From Sphingobacteriales bacterium (GTDB taxonomy: Bacteria; Bacteroidota; Bacteroidia; UKL13-3), in assembly GCA_021299635.1 (NCBI GenBank), contig JAJTFA010000001.1, positions 62,001-126,000 on the forward strand: a DNA stretch of 64,000 nt, given 5' to 3'. The notes beneath the pieces were generated by a model. That model saw only the letters and a list, made by a program, of their open reading frames with translations. It was not told the DNA's origin and did no database searches. This document shows, in pieces, positions 51,104 through 61,476 of this stretch (positions are counted from its first letter, which is position 1; each line of letters begins with the position of its first letter). The position numbers and the translations under genes were made by a program.

Positions 51104-52459
51104 TCAAATTTCTTTCTCCCACTTTGCAATTACATAAGTGGCCAGGCAGTTGCCAATTAAATTTACTGAGGTGCGGCCCATATCCATTACCGCATCGATG
51201 GCTAAAATTGCAAAAGCCTTTTGCGGGTCTAATCCCAGTGAGGCTACCGTACCCACCAATATTAAAAACGAGGCACCACGCACACCCGCCACCCCTTTAG
51301 AAGTAAGCATTAAAATTAAACACATTTGTACTTGCTCTGCCACACTCAGGTTTACTCCACATACTTGCGCAACAAAAACTGCAGCCAGTGAAAGATATAG
51401 GGTAGTGCCATCCAGATTAAAACTATAGCCAGTGGGCAAAACAAAAGAAACCACCTTGCGTGGTATGCCCATTTTCTCTAAGTTTTCCATTGCTTTGGGT
51501 AGTGCAGCTTCAGAGCTTGCCGTAGCAAACGCAATGGATAGCGGTTCTGAAATATGCGCCATGAATTTTTTAAAAGGCAGTTTTACCATCAGGCCAACAG
51601 GCACCAGCACCAACACAATAAATGCAAACAAAGCTGCATATAAAGTGCCCACCAGTTTTAGCAGGTTTTGCAATACGCCATAACCCATGGTGGCTATGGC
51701 ATAGCCAATGGCACCGCCAACAGCCAAAGGTGCCATATACATAACCAGGTTGGTAAACTTAAACATAACCTGTGCAAGTCCCTCAATGGCATCAACCATT
51801 TTATCCTTGCGCTCACCTTTAACCATGGCCAGCGCAATGCCAAACAAAATGCTAAACACCACAATTTGTAAAATCTGATTTTCTGCCACGGATCGGGCAA
51901 TATTCTCCGGAAAAATATCCAGTATTACGTGGTGTGTTTGTTTTTGTTGCAATAGGGCTGTTGCTTTTTCAACCTGTGCTTGTCCGGCTTCAAAGTTGGC
52001 ACCTACACCCGCTTCAGAGAGGTTAATAGCCACCAGTCCAATAATTAAAGCGATGGTGGTAACAGCTTCAAAATATATAATTGATTTAAGTCCCATGCGG
52101 CCCACCTGTTTTAAATCGGAGTGGCCGGCTATACCAACAACAAGTGTAGAAAAAAGCAGGGGTGCAATAATGGTTTTGATGAGTCGCAAAAAGATATCGC
52201 TAAATACTTTGAGCTCTTTTGCAATATCCGGAAACCACTCTGCCACCTCAATGCCCAGAAACATGCAAAGCAAAATAGCAGCAGTTAAGGAGCGCAGGCG
52301 CCAGGTGTATAAACCCATCAGGCTAATAAATATCCAGCGTATCAGGTGCAAAAACAAGTTGCTGAAGGAAGCAATTTCAAGCCATTGCAATACATGCAAG
52401 GTGGAGTCGAGAAGAAAAATGCCAAGTACGGCAAATAACAGATTGCGGTTTTCTTTCAT
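51104..52459 (-). CDS. Dicarboxylate/amino acid:cation symporter (DAACS family)
   Basis: 451 residues from ATG 52459 (an in-frame GTG lies six codons upstream). About eight to ten hydrophobic helices are visible, with family motifs in the C-terminal half: the serine-rich hairpin FATASSEAALPKAME, SFNLDGTTLYLSL and DMGRTSVNLIGN, which form the substrate and Na+/H+ sites in GltPh-type carriers. Likely imports glutamate, aspartate or C4-dicarboxylates. It is convergent with the endonuclease gene and divergent from the DUF4159 gene. Confidence 0.9.
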   Translation of the reverse strand: MKENRNLLFAVLGIFLLDSTLHVLQWLEIASFSNLFLHLIRWIFISLMGLYTWRLRSLTAAILLCMFLGIEVAEWFPDIAKELKVFSDIFLRLIKTIIAPLLFSTLVVGIAGHSDLKQVGRMGLKSIIYFEAVTTIALIIGLVAINLSEAGVGANFEAGQAQVEKATALLQQKQTHHVILDIFPENIARSVAENQILQIVVFSILFGIALAMVKGERKDKMVDAIEGLAQVMFKFTNLVMYMAPLAVGGAIGYAIATMGYGVLQNLLKLVGTLYAALFAFIVLVLVPVGLMVKLPFKKFMAHISEPLSIAFATASSEAALPKAMENLEKMGIPRKVVSFVLPTGYSFNLDGTTLYLSLAAVFVAQVCGVNLSVAEQVQMCLILMLTSKGVAGVRGASFLILVGTVASLGLDPQKAFAILAIDAVMDMGRTSVNLIGNCLATYVIAKWEKEI

Positions 52460-52560
52460 GCTGCTCAAACCTAACACAAATGGCTATGAATTCAAAACAA
52501 GTGGGGGGTGGGGTAGCACCTTGCATAAAAAATGTACAGGTTATGTATATTCGGGCACTG

Positions 52561-53214
52561 ATGAAAAAAGCAATAGCCTTTTTGATGTTGAGCGTGTGTT
52601 TGGTTTCCTTTAAACCACATCAATCGATTAAAATAGCCCGTTTAAAATACAATGGCGGAGGCGATTGGTATGCCAATAAAACTTCGCTGCCAAACTTAAT
52701 TAGTTTTTGCAACCGTAACTTGGGCACTACCATAGCCAGAGAAGAAGATGTGGTAGAAGCGGGTAGTGCCGATTTATATAATTACCCCTTTATACACCTG
52801 ACCGGCCACGGCAATATTGTATTAAGTGCGCAAGAGGCCGAAAATTTGCGCAACTATTTAATAGCCGGAGGCTTTTTGCATGCCGATGATAATTACGGGA
52901 TGGATAAATTTTTCAGGCGCGAAATGGAAAAAGTTTTTCCGGAGTTGGAGTTGGTAGAGTTGCCATACAGCCATCCTATTTATCGTCAGAAATTTGTTTT
53001 TGAAAGAGGATTACCCAAGGTCCATGAGCATGATGGAAAACCGGCACAGGGTTTTGGATTAATTTATAAAGGACGTTTGGTTTGCTTTTATAGTTATGAG
53101 TGTGATTTGGGAAATGGCTGGGAAGATGCCGATGTGCACAATGACCCGGAGGTGATAAGGCAAAAGGCACTGCAAATGGGCGCCAATATCATACAATATG
53201 TGTTTGCGAATTAA
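52561..53214 (+). CDS. DUF4159 protein, exported
   Basis: 217 residues from ATG 52561, chosen because MKKAIAFLMLSVCLVSF is a clear signal peptide; the open frame extends 27 codons upstream without features. The mature part has KYNGGGDWYANKTSL, LTGHGNIVLSAQEAENLRNYL, the GGFLHADDNYG motif and FYSYECDLGNGWED, all typical of DUF4159, a ThuA/GATase-like fold in Bacteroidota. Function is unknown. Confidence 0.85.
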   Translation: MKKAIAFLMLSVCLVSFKPHQSIKIARLKYNGGGDWYANKTSLPNLISFCNRNLGTTIAREEDVVEAGSADLYNYPFIHLTGHGNIVLSAQEAENLRNYLIAGGFLHADDNYGMDKFFRREMEKVFPELELVELPYSHPIYRQKFVFERGLPKVHEHDGKPAQGFGLIYKGRLVCFYSYECDLGNGWEDADVHNDPEVIRQKALQMGANIIQYVFAN

Positions 53215-53253
53215 TAAGAGCTAGAGATATCCGCGAATAATCGGGTTACTGAA

Positions 53254-53287
53254 AATAGAAAAGCCACCTTCAGGTGGCTTTTCTATT
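53254..53287. terminator. Bidirectional terminator between DUF4159 and dnaA
   Basis: AATAGAAAAGCCACCT and AGGTGGCTTTTCTATT form a perfect 16-bp stem with a 2-nt loop, and A/T-runs allow termination of both converging genes. Confidence 0.85.
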
Positions 53288-54723
53288 TATACTAAATTGA
53301 TTTTGATTCTTTTTCCAATCTCTTCAATATCTGATTTAAATTTCTTATCCGTTTCCATCAAATCATTTACGGTTTGGCAAGCATGTATTACCGTAGAGTG
53401 ATCGCGGCCACCAAAATGCATACCTATCGTTTTTAGTGATGCCTTGGTAAGGTCTTTTGCATAATACATGGAAATCTGGCGTGCCTGTACAATTTCACGT
53501 TTACGGGTTTTAGATTTAACCAGATCAACCGGGATGGTGAAATAATCGCAAACCAATTTCTGAATAAACTCAATAGAGATTTCACGTGAAGAGTTCTTTA
53601 CAAAGTTTTTCAGTATTTGCTTGGCCAATTCCAAGGTCACTTCTTTTCTGTTTAGTGATGATTGGGCAAGCAATGATACCAGTGCACCCTGCAACTCACG
53701 GATATTGGTATTGATATTATGTGCTACATACTCTACCACATCTCTGTTAAGGCTAATGCCATCTGCATACATCATGTGCTCCAGCATGGCCAGGCGTGTT
53801 TCAAAATCAGGCGATTGCAAATCGCATGATAAACCCCACTTGAAACGGGAAAGCAAACGCTCATCCATGCCTTTTAAATCCTTTGGCGCACGGTCGCTTG
53901 TTAAAATAATTTGTTTGCCTAACTGATGCAAGTGATTAAATATGGTGAAGAATATTTCCTGTGTTTTTTGTTTGTTTTCCAAGAACTGCACATCATCTAC
54001 AATCAGCACATCTATATTCTGATAAAAGTTAAGAAAGTCCTGATTGGAGTTATTGCGAATGGCATCAACAAACTGGTTAATAAATTTCTCTACCGGTACA
54101 TATAATACCACCTTGTTTTTATTTTGCTGTTTAATCTGATTGCCAATTGCTTGAACAAGGTGTGTTTTCCCTAAACCGGTTTCGCTGAAAATCATGAGTG
54201 GGTTAAAAGAAGTTCCACCGGGCTTATTAGCTACTGCAAAACCTGCAGAGCGTGCAAGGCGGTTGCAATCACCTTCAATAAAATTATCAAAGGTAAGGTT
54301 CGAGTTCAGGTTGGCATCAATATTCAGTTTTTTAATACCAGGTATAATAAACGGGTTTTTAATATTGTTGCTCAGGTTAAGAGGCATGTTTACATTTTGA
54401 GGCTCAGCCTTGGCGTTGGTGCTGCCTGGCAAATTAACCACATATGGATTGTTGTTATTACTACTGTTCTCAACAATTATATTATACTCTAGACGTGAGC
54501 CCGGACCCAATTCTGATTTCAGGGCTTTCTTTAATAATGTAACATAGTGTTCTTCCAACCATTCATAAAAAAACTGACTGGGGACTTGAATGGTTAAAAC
54601 CTTTCCTTCAAGCTTAATCGGCTTGATTGGATCAAACCATGTTTTAAAGCTTTGCGGTGATACGTTGTCCTGTATGAGCTTCAGGCAATTGTTCCAAACA
54701 TTTTCGGCTGATTTTTCTGACAT
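53287..54723 (-). CDS. dnaA: Chromosomal replication initiator DnaA
   Basis: 478 residues from ATG 54723 (MSEKSAENVWNNC). An in-frame upstream start adds nine residues through the leader and is unlikely. Domain I (about 5-80, SFKTWFDPIKPI), a linker with Asn-rich NSSNNNNPYV, AAA+ Walker A SETGLGKTHLV, Walker B VLIVDDVQFLE and the domain IV signature GGRDHSTVIHACQTV are all present. It initiates replication at oriC. Genes either side are not the usual dnaN/rpmH, and an AT-rich leader with an inverted repeat precedes it. Confidence 0.97.
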   Translation of the reverse strand: MSEKSAENVWNNCLKLIQDNVSPQSFKTWFDPIKPIKLEGKVLTIQVPSQFFYEWLEEHYVTLLKKALKSELGPGSRLEYNIIVENSSNNNNPYVVNLPGSTNAKAEPQNVNMPLNLSNNIKNPFIIPGIKKLNIDANLNSNLTFDNFIEGDCNRLARSAGFAVANKPGGTSFNPLMIFSETGLGKTHLVQAIGNQIKQQNKNKVVLYVPVEKFINQFVDAIRNNSNQDFLNFYQNIDVLIVDDVQFLENKQKTQEIFFTIFNHLHQLGKQIILTSDRAPKDLKGMDERLLSRFKWGLSCDLQSPDFETRLAMLEHMMYADGISLNRDVVEYVAHNINTNIRELQGALVSLLAQSSLNRKEVTLELAKQILKNFVKNSSREISIEFIQKLVCDYFTIPVDLVKSKTRKREIVQARQISMYYAKDLTKASLKTIGMHFGGRDHSTVIHACQTVNDLMETDKKFKSDIEEIGKRIKINLV

Positions 54724-54742
54724 ATTCTTAATACTCTTTTCG

Positions 54743-54773
54743 ACCCACAAAATGTGGGTTTAATTGTGAATAA
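54743..54773 (-). promoter_or_regulatory. dnaA leader: inverted repeat and one DnaA box
   Basis: ACCCACAaaaTGTGGGT (54743-54759) is a perfect 7-bp inverted repeat 20 bp upstream of the dnaA ATG. Next to it, the minus strand reads TTATTCACA (54765-54773), which fits the DnaA-box consensus TTWTNCACA. Together they could serve autoregulation of dnaA. The following 54774-54950 is very A/T-rich; only one box was found, so an origin is not claimed. Confidence 0.45.
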
Positions 54774-54950
54774 AAAAATTTTTTTACAGAATTTATTTTA
54801 AAAAAAATTTGTTTTTATGTAACCTCTTATTTTTCAATTTTTTTTCTCTAAATAGGGCATTTAGTGCATACACAATTGAAAAAATATTTTTTGTTTCGGA
54901 ATTTTTTTATAAACCGCTCAATATTGTCAATCCGCAAGTATCTAGGAACT

Positions 54951-55898
54951 TCAGCTTTTGTTATTTTGCAAGGGCAGCAGGGCAGAGGTGGTTTGCAAAG
55001 CCTGTTTTGGGCCAGTTGTAAAAATCAAATCAATACGCCCAAGATGGGTTCCGCCCCAACCAACCTGATTAATCATAACCATTTTATTTTCGGCATTTTT
55101 TTGTATATCGGGGGCCTGCAGTAATGTGTGTGTATGGCCACCAATAATCAGGTCGATATTTTTGGTTTGGGAAGCAAGCCTGATATCGCTTATTTTATTA
55201 CTGTTGTATTTATATCCCAAATGCGATAGACAAACCACATAATCACACTTTTCTTCTTGTTTTAGCAACGCAGCCGTTTTATTAGCTGCGTCTATTGCAT
55301 CACCGTATTTTATATTTCCGTACAACTCTCCAGGCACCAGGCCTTGCAACTCAATTCCTACACCCAAAATGCCAATTTTTAACCCTTGTTTTTTTATCAC
55401 ACGGTATGGCTTTATTTTTCCTTCTAGCAAGGTGTCCTTAAATTGATAATTACAATTAACAAAAGAAAACTGCGCATGCCTGAGTTGATTCACGATTCCT
55501 TCAATACCATTGTCAAAATCATGGTTGCCTAGAGTAGCTACATCATAACCCATTTCACTCATGAGTTTGTATTCCAGTTCTCCTTCAAAAAAGTTAAAGT
55601 AAGGTGTACCTTGAAAAATATCACCTGCATCCAGTAATAACACATTTTTTTCTTGTTGCCTTATTTTTTTAATAAGTGCTGACCTAACGGCAGCTCCGCC
55701 CATGCCTGCATTGTTGCCGGCATCTGTAGCGAAAGGATCAATTCTGCTATGCCAGTCGTTGGTATGCAGGATGGTTAGCTTTATCATTTCAGTTGATGCG
55801 AGTAGCCTAAGGGGTGAAGTGGCAAGCGCAGCTAACGCCATAGTGGAGGCACCGGTTTTAATGAATGTTCTTCTATTAATCAACACTGATTCGCCCAT
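54951..55898 (-). CDS. Metallophosphatase half of a split 5'-nucleotidase (Tat-exported)
   Basis: 315 residues. The N-terminus [23 protein letters not shown] is a twin-arginine-type signal (split here: RRTFIK). The phosphatase domain shows LHTNDWHSRIDP, DAGDIFQGTPYF, GNHDFDNG and GGHTH, the dinuclear-metal motifs of the 5'-nucleotidase/UshA N-domain. The C-terminal substrate domain is missing and is encoded by the overlapping upstream gene. It likely dephosphorylates nucleotides or sugar nucleotides outside the cytoplasm. Confidence 0.87.
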   Translation of the reverse strand: MGESVLINRRTFIKTGASTMALAALATSPLRLLASTEMIKLTILHTNDWHSRIDPFATDAGNNAGMGGAAVRSALIKKIRQQEKNVLLLDAGDIFQGTPYFNFFEGELEYKLMSEMGYDVATLGNHDFDNGIEGIVNQLRHAQFSFVNCNYQFKDTLLEGKIKPYRVIKKQGLKIGILGVGIELQGLVPGELYGNIKYGDAIDAANKTAALLKQEEKCDYVVCLSHLGYKYNSNKISDIRLASQTKNIDLIIGGHTHTLLQAPDIQKNAENKMVMINQVGWGGTHLGRIDLIFTTGPKQALQTTSALLPLQNNKS

Positions 55899-56616
55899 CT
55901 TTTTCTAATTGAATGGTTTGTTTATTTTTCAGGTACTCCAGAATCGCATCACGCACGGTATAATTAATGGGGTGGCGTTTCACTGCACGTTTTAGCATAT
56001 CTGCCTTATCGCCACCATTCGCCACATAATCCGATGTTACTAGTAAATATGTTTTCTCAGATTCTATAGCAGCTCCGTTAATCGTTAAGTTATTTGCCTT
56101 TCCGTCTCTAATTGTAAATCGCATACCGCTAAGGGGCCAGCCTCCATTGGCTGCTATATGGTTGCACAGCAAATCAATGTCTGCCCCTTTTATTTCAAGC
56201 ACTTCCAGTAAATTATCAAATGGCATAAGTTCGTAAACTTTACCAACGGTTATATTCCCTGCTGAAATTTGTGGCAAACGCACACCTCCGTAGTTCATCA
56301 TGGCCATATCCGGTTTAAATTCTGTTTGTGTTGTCACATACCAGAGCATGGCTTCAGCCATTAGGTTATTTAGTGTGCCTTCAGGTTGCGTTCGCAGTAA
56401 TGTATTGGTTGTAAGTGCAATCACCTCGTTCATCTGTGCATCCAGTTTTTGTTTGTAGGGAGCAATCAGCCTGAGCATTTGGCTATCGGCTTCCAGTGAG
56501 TCTGCTTTTATGCGGTTGTAGCTTACCCTGTGTTTGCTTATTTCAAAAGAAGAATGACAAGCGGCAAATACAAAGCTTAAACCAAGATATAAGAAAAGCC
56601 TGCGGAACTTAAGCAT
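55876..56616 (-). CDS. 5'-nucleotidase C-terminal domain lipoprotein
   Basis: About 246 residues from ATG 56616 ([12 protein letters not shown]). A signal peptide with lipobox VFAAC precedes the UshA-type C-terminal domain: [35 protein letters not shown] and [13 protein letters not shown], the nucleotide-binding part. It lacks a phosphatase domain, supplied by the next gene, which overlaps by 23 bp. The order is inverted compared with one-piece enzymes. It overlaps the mutase gene by 8 bp. Confidence 0.85.
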   Translation of the reverse strand: MLKFRRLFLYLGLSFVFAACHSSFEISKHRVSYNRIKADSLEADSQMLRLIAPYKQKLDAQMNEVIALTTNTLLRTQPEGTLNNLMAEAMLWYVTTQTEFKPDMAMMNYGGVRLPQISAGNITVGKVYELMPFDNLLEVLEIKGADIDLLCNHIAANGGWPLSGMRFTIRDGKANNLTINGAAIESEKTYLLVTSDYVANGGDKADMLKRAVKRHPINYTVRDAILEYLKNKQTIQLEKDGRISVD

Positions 56617-58156
56617 GATACTCGCCAAATACTTTTCTGAAAACGTCTGCTATTTCACCAAGGGTTGCATATTGCTCAGCTGCTTCAATGATACCGGGCA
56701 TCAGGTTGCTTCCGTCTTTGGCTTGCTGTTCCAGTTTAGCCAATAATAGAGAAACAGCCACATTGTTTCTTTCTGCTTTTAACTGCTGTAACTTTTGTGT
56801 TTGAAGAACACGAATGGAATCGTCAATTTTAAATACAGGTGGGTTTGCATCATTTTCTGAGGCGAATTTATTTACACCTACAATTATTTTTTCTCCGCTT
56901 TCAATAGAAGTCTGATAACGGTATGAGGCATCGGCAATTTCTTTTTGCATATAACCTTGCTCAATAGCATTAACCGAACCACCCATGGCATCAATTTTAT
57001 CAATGTAGGCCCAGGCGGCTTTCTCAACCTCATCGGTAAGTGCTTCAATAAAATAAGAACCACCCAATGGGTCAACCGTATCAACAACTCCGCTTTCGTA
57101 AGCAATAATTTGCTGTGTGCGTAATGCAATACGTGCTGCATTTTCCGTTGGAAGGGAAAGTGCTTCATCAAAACCATTGGTATGGAGGGATTGTGTCCCC
57201 CCCATCACAGCTGCCAGTGCCTGAAGCGTTACACGTGTAATATTGTTATCAGCCTGTTGAGCCTGCAAGGTTGAACCACCGGTTTGTGTATGAAAGCGAA
57301 GCATCTGAGCTTTAGGGTTGGTGGCTCCAAGTTCTTTGGCCATTTTTGCCCACATCCTTCTGGCTGCTCTGAATTTGGCTATCTCTTCAAAAAAATGATT
57401 GTGTGCATTGAAGAAAAAAGACAATCGCTGACCAAAAACATTAATATCTAATCCTTTTTCAATGGCTGCCTTTGCATAGGCTTTTGCATTACTTAAGGTA
57501 AAAGCAATTTCCTGCACAGCTGTGCTTCCTGCTTCTCTAATATGATAACCTGAAATAGAAATAGTATTCCACTTGGGCACCTCCTTGCTGCAATATTCAA
57601 AAATATCTGTTATCAGGCGCATACTTGGCTTTGGCGGATATATATAAGTGCCACGTGCTGCATACTCTTTTAAAATATCATTTTGTATAGTACCTGAAAT
57701 TTGTTTGATGTCTGCTCCCTGTTTTTTTGCCAATGCAATGTAAAAAGAAAGGAGTGTTGCTGCAGTGGCATTAATGGTCATGGAGGTGGTAATTTTTTGC
57801 AGCTCTATGCCATCAAATAAAATTTCCATATCTCGCAGGGTATCGATGGCTACTCCAACCTTTCCAACTTCGCCTTCACTCATCGAATGGTCACTATCGT
57901 ATCCGATTTGTGTAGGTAAATCAAAAGCCACACTTAAGCCCATCGTGCCGTTAGCCAGTAAGTATTTGTAGCGTTTATTGCTTTCTTCCGCGGTGCTAAA
58001 ACCTGCATACTGCCTCATGGTCCATAGCTTGCCCAGATACATGTCTGGTTGAATACCTCGTGTAAACGGGAATGCACCCGCTTGTTCCTGCAAGGGTATG
58101 GGTTGATTATATAGTTGTGCAATTTCTATACCTGAGTCGGTGCTGTGCTTTGTCAT
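56609..58156 (-). CDS. Methylmalonyl-CoA mutase large-subunit catalytic domain protein
   Basis: 515 residues, the TIM-barrel catalytic part only. [24 protein letters not shown] (about 29-52, shortened: [14 protein letters not shown]), [13 protein letters not shown], the [15 protein letters not shown] motif and [14 protein letters not shown] (substrate and radical site) are present. The B12-binding C-terminal domain is absent, so it needs a separate cobalamin subunit or a related acyl-CoA mutase role. It interconverts succinyl- and methylmalonyl-CoA or a branched analogue. No second subunit is in view. Confidence 0.87.
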   Translation of the reverse strand: MTKHSTDSGIEIAQLYNQPIPLQEQAGAFPFTRGIQPDMYLGKLWTMRQYAGFSTAEESNKRYKYLLANGTMGLSVAFDLPTQIGYDSDHSMSEGEVGKVGVAIDTLRDMEILFDGIELQKITTSMTINATAATLLSFYIALAKKQGADIKQISGTIQNDILKEYAARGTYIYPPKPSMRLITDIFEYCSKEVPKWNTISISGYHIREAGSTAVQEIAFTLSNAKAYAKAAIEKGLDINVFGQRLSFFFNAHNHFFEEIAKFRAARRMWAKMAKELGATNPKAQMLRFHTQTGGSTLQAQQADNNITRVTLQALAAVMGGTQSLHTNGFDEALSLPTENAARIALRTQQIIAYESGVVDTVDPLGGSYFIEALTDEVEKAAWAYIDKIDAMGGSVNAIEQGYMQKEIADASYRYQTSIESGEKIIVGVNKFASENDANPPVFKIDDSIRVLQTQKLQQLKAERNNVAVSLLLAKLEQQAKDGSNLMPGIIEAAEQYATLGEIADVFRKVFGEYHA

Positions 58157-58173
58157 ATGCCTTGCAATAAAAA

Positions 58174-58716
58174 TTAATCAAACAACAAATGAAATTCCTT
58201 GCGCAAAAACTCGAGTGCTCTATTGGTTGGCACATGTTCCATCTGAATCATTCTTTCAAAAATGGCTTTGTTCAAATCGATTCCTACAGCATTTGGTCCT
58301 AAACCAGCATAAGATGAATTGATAATATTTACCATTTCTTCTTTGGCTACCCTCACCATCTGCCATGCTTGAGAGGAAATATAAATCTGCTGCGACACAT
58401 TGTGATTAAACTCGTTATTAATATCGCTTATCAATTCGATCTTAAGTTGTGAAGCAGAAATACCCGGTTTTGATACACGGAAAATCAGGCTGTTGGGATT
58501 CATGCGTTCCATTAAAATAACCAGCCTTTCATACGCTTGTAGTTTAAGTGGAGTAACCAGTTTATTTTGTTCCAATTTTAAGCGCGATTGCCTACGTATG
58601 AATTCATTATCAAAAAAACTTTTGAGTAGAAAATAAACTACCCCAAATACCACCAATGCAGGTATCAGGTATTTTAGAAATTCCATAAAAAGCTGAAAAT
58701 AATTTATATTGTCCAT
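58174..58716 (-). CDS. DUF7935-like membrane-anchored protein
   Basis: 180 residues from ATG 58716 ([13 protein letters not shown]); an upstream start adds 16 unlikely residues. One N-terminal membrane helix (about 12-35, [15 protein letters not shown]) precedes a helical cytoplasmic domain with [32 protein letters not shown] and [12 protein letters not shown], a recurrent Bacteroidota family with no known role. It lies 17 bp before the mutase gene on the same strand. Confidence 0.7.
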   Translation of the reverse strand: MDNINYFQLFMEFLKYLIPALVVFGVVYFLLKSFFDNEFIRRQSRLKLEQNKLVTPLKLQAYERLVILMERMNPNSLIFRVSKPGISASQLKIELISDINNEFNHNVSQQIYISSQAWQMVRVAKEEMVNIINSSYAGLGPNAVGIDLNKAIFERMIQMEHVPTNRALEFLRKEFHLLFD

Positions 58717-58865
58717 AGGTGTTTTTTGGGAAAGCGAAATTACACGGATACATGGTATAAACAAGTCATTGTTTTTAAAAAATCCATCAAAATATACAAT
58801 CTGTTAAAACGTGGGAAACTTCTTTTCTTTCCTCATTTCAGCAGGGTAAATTTGCCTATCGCTAA

Positions 58866-61424
58866 ATGGTAAGAACAAAGAGAAATAATATTATTAGACC
58901 TGCCGATGAAAAGGTAACCGATTTTGAGCAGGAGGAAATAACCGATAAACCTGAACCAGCAGGAGCCAAAGGCAAATTGGCCTGGCTGAAAGATGAGCGT
59001 TTGCTAAAAATAACCGGGTTGGTTTTTTTTCTGTTTGCCTGCTATTCCGCAGTTGCTTTTATTTCTTTCTTAACCAGCTGGCAAAAAGATCAGAGCCTGG
59101 TTCTGAGTTTGGGGTGGGATATGTTTTTACAAACCGATCCGGATGCTGCTGAAAATTGGCTGGGCAAGACAGGGGCCTGGCTGGCCTACACTTTTATTTA
59201 TGAAGGTTTCGGCATTGCCTCATTCTTGTTTTCTCTGATTGCAGGCTTAATTGGCATCAGATTGCTCACGGAAACCACTCCCTTGCCGCTGCTCAAAACC
59301 ATGCGATATTCTTTCTTTGCCCTCATCTGGTCTTCTCTGTTGCTAGGATATATTTTCTTTAGCAATTGGCAAATTCTGGGTGGTTCATTTGGGCACTTTG
59401 GCTATTTATATCTAAAGGGTATTGTAGGAAATGCAGGTGTAGCATTGTTGCTCATTTTTTATCTGCTTGTGTTTCTTGTGGCTGCATTTAATATACGCTT
59501 TTATGAACCGCGCCCTGCTTCGGTAAATACAGAAGAGCAACTTACACCAACGGATGAATTGCATAAAGCAACCCTCATTACTCCGGATAGTGAGGTAGAA
59601 AACCTTCCCATCAATCCGGATGATTTTAAACTAGAGATTAAAGAAAATGTGGTAGAGGAATTACCTGTAGCAGAAGAGGTAAAAAAAAACGATGAAACCA
59701 TAGAACTTACTTTACCAACTGAAACGGAGGAGGAAAAGAAAGAAGAACAGGAAACCCTGATACCACCGGTTGTACTATCTGCTGCCGGATTAGGTGCCGG
59801 TGCTAATGCAGTTACCACAGATAGTGGACTGGTGCTGGAAGTTCAGGAAACACCAGAGGAAGAGGAAGCTGTTGAAGAAAATCCGGATAAACCGGAATAT
59901 GGTTCGCTTGATTCTGAGTATGACCCTACACTTGATTTTAGCAATTACCAGTTTCCCTCTCTTGAATTACTTAACGATTATGGCGATGATAAGGCCAAGG
60001 TGGAAACCGAAGAGCTGAACACCAAAACCAATATGATTGTTGAAACGCTGAAGAATTACAATATTGCCATCAAAAAGATTTCAGCTACCATTGGTCCAAC
60101 CGTTACGCTTTACGAAATAGTGCCGCAAGACGGTGTGCGCATTGCCAAAATAAAGAATCTGGAAGATGATATTGCATTGAGTTTAGCTGCCTTGGGTATA
60201 CGTATTATTGCACCTATACCGGGCAGAGGTACCATCGGTATTGAGGTGCCTAATGAAAAGCCGGCAATGGTATCAATGCGCTCGGTATTGGCCAGCGGTA
60301 AATTTCAGAATGCAGATATGGATCTGCCTGTTGCATTCGGAAAAAATATTCAAAACGAAGTATTCGTAGCCGACCTTGCAAAAATGCCTCATCTGCTTAT
60401 GGCAGGTGCAACCGGTCAGGGGAAGTCGGTTGGCTTAAATACTATCCTGATTTCACTATTATATAAAAAGCATCCCTCTCAAATTAAGTTTGTTCTGGTT
60501 GATCCAAAAAAAGTTGAACTCAGCATCTATAAAACCATTGAACGACATTTTCTTGCTAAAATTCCGGGGGATGCCGATGCCATTATCACCGATACCAAGC
60601 TGGTGGTAAACACGCTGAATTCACTTTGCGTGGAAATGGACTCTCGTTACGATTTACTTAAAGATGCTCAGGTAAGAAACCTTAAAGAGTATAATGCAAA
60701 ATTTATTTCACGTAAACTCAATCCCAACAATGGTCACCGTTTCTTACCTTATATCGTTGTGGTAATTGATGAGGTTGCAGATTTGATGATGACAGCAGGA
60801 AAAGAAGTGGAGCATCCCATTGCTCGTTTGGCACAGTTGGCTCGTGCCATTGGCATACATCTTATTTTAGCGACACAAAGGCCTTCGGTTAATGTAATAA
60901 CCGGAATGATAAAAGCTAACTTCCCGGCTCGTGTGGCCTTCAGGGTTTCGCAAAAAACAGATTCACGTACCATTCTGGATGCAAATGGTGCCGATCAGCT
61001 GATTGGCAAAGGGGATATGCTTTATACTGTTGGTAATGATTTGGTGCGCTTGCAATGTGCTTTTGTTGATACGCCTGAAGTTGACAGGATTGCAAACTTT
61101 ATTGGCAATCAGCAAGGCAAAGAGCCTTACGTATTGCCTGAGGTGAAAAATGAAAATGAAGAGGGTGGAGGCGAAGATTTTGATCCGAGAGAACGGGATA
61201 GCTTGTTTGATGAGGCAGCACAAATCATTGTGCAGCATCAGCAAGGTTCAACTTCTTTGCTTCAACGCAGACTCAATCTGGGATACAATCGCGCAGGTCG
61301 TTTAATCGATCAGCTCGAAAGAGCAGGGATTGTAGGTCCGTTTAAAGGAAGTAAGGCACGCGAAGTACTTATAAGCGACATCATGCAGCTAGAACAAAAA
61401 CTAAAAGATCTCAGAGAGGAATAA
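58866..61424 (+). CDS. ftsK: DNA translocase FtsK/SpoIIIE
   Basis: 852 residues. Four N-terminal membrane helices (about 50-210), an acidic low-complexity linker (about 220-360), then the motor: Walker A GATGQGKSVG, Walker B IVVVIDEVADLMM and LATQRPSVNVITG. The C-terminal winged-helix gamma domain (RDSLFDEAAQIIVQHQQ to LERAGIVG) would read chromosome-polarity sequences. FtsK pumps DNA through the septum and activates XerCD at dif. Normal length for Bacteroidota. Confidence 0.96.
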   Translation: MVRTKRNNIIRPADEKVTDFEQEEITDKPEPAGAKGKLAWLKDERLLKITGLVFFLFACYSAVAFISFLTSWQKDQSLVLSLGWDMFLQTDPDAAENWLGKTGAWLAYTFIYEGFGIASFLFSLIAGLIGIRLLTETTPLPLLKTMRYSFFALIWSSLLLGYIFFSNWQILGGSFGHFGYLYLKGIVGNAGVALLLIFYLLVFLVAAFNIRFYEPRPASVNTEEQLTPTDELHKATLITPDSEVENLPINPDDFKLEIKENVVEELPVAEEVKKNDETIELTLPTETEEEKKEEQETLIPPVVLSAAGLGAGANAVTTDSGLVLEVQETPEEEEAVEENPDKPEYGSLDSEYDPTLDFSNYQFPSLELLNDYGDDKAKVETEELNTKTNMIVETLKNYNIAIKKISATIGPTVTLYEIVPQDGVRIAKIKNLEDDIALSLAALGIRIIAPIPGRGTIGIEVPNEKPAMVSMRSVLASGKFQNADMDLPVAFGKNIQNEVFVADLAKMPHLLMAGATGQGKSVGLNTILISLLYKKHPSQIKFVLVDPKKVELSIYKTIERHFLAKIPGDADAIITDTKLVVNTLNSLCVEMDSRYDLLKDAQVRNLKEYNAKFISRKLNPNNGHRFLPYIVVVIDEVADLMMTAGKEVEHPIARLAQLARAIGIHLILATQRPSVNVITGMIKANFPARVAFRVSQKTDSRTILDANGADQLIGKGDMLYTVGNDLVRLQCAFVDTPEVDRIANFIGNQQGKEPYVLPEVKNENEEGGGEDFDPRERDSLFDEAAQIIVQHQQGSTSLLQRRLNLGYNRAGRLIDQLERAGIVGPFKGSKAREVLISDIMQLEQKLKDLREE

Positions 61425-61446
61425 TACCAAATTGGTATTCTTTTTC
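61423..61446. terminator. Probable terminator after ftsK
   Basis: AATACCAA/TTGGTATT hairpin around the ftsK stop codon is followed by CTTTTTC. The short stem makes it a moderate candidate. The convergent desaturase gene ends 30 bp further. Confidence 0.5.
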
Positions 61447-61476
61447 AGCGCACCTTGCGCCTAAACAATATGCCTG

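Noticed and set aside
54724-54950. Chromosome origin beside dnaA
   Set aside because: The stretch is A/T-rich, but I find only one DnaA box and no cluster, so an oriC call is not supported.
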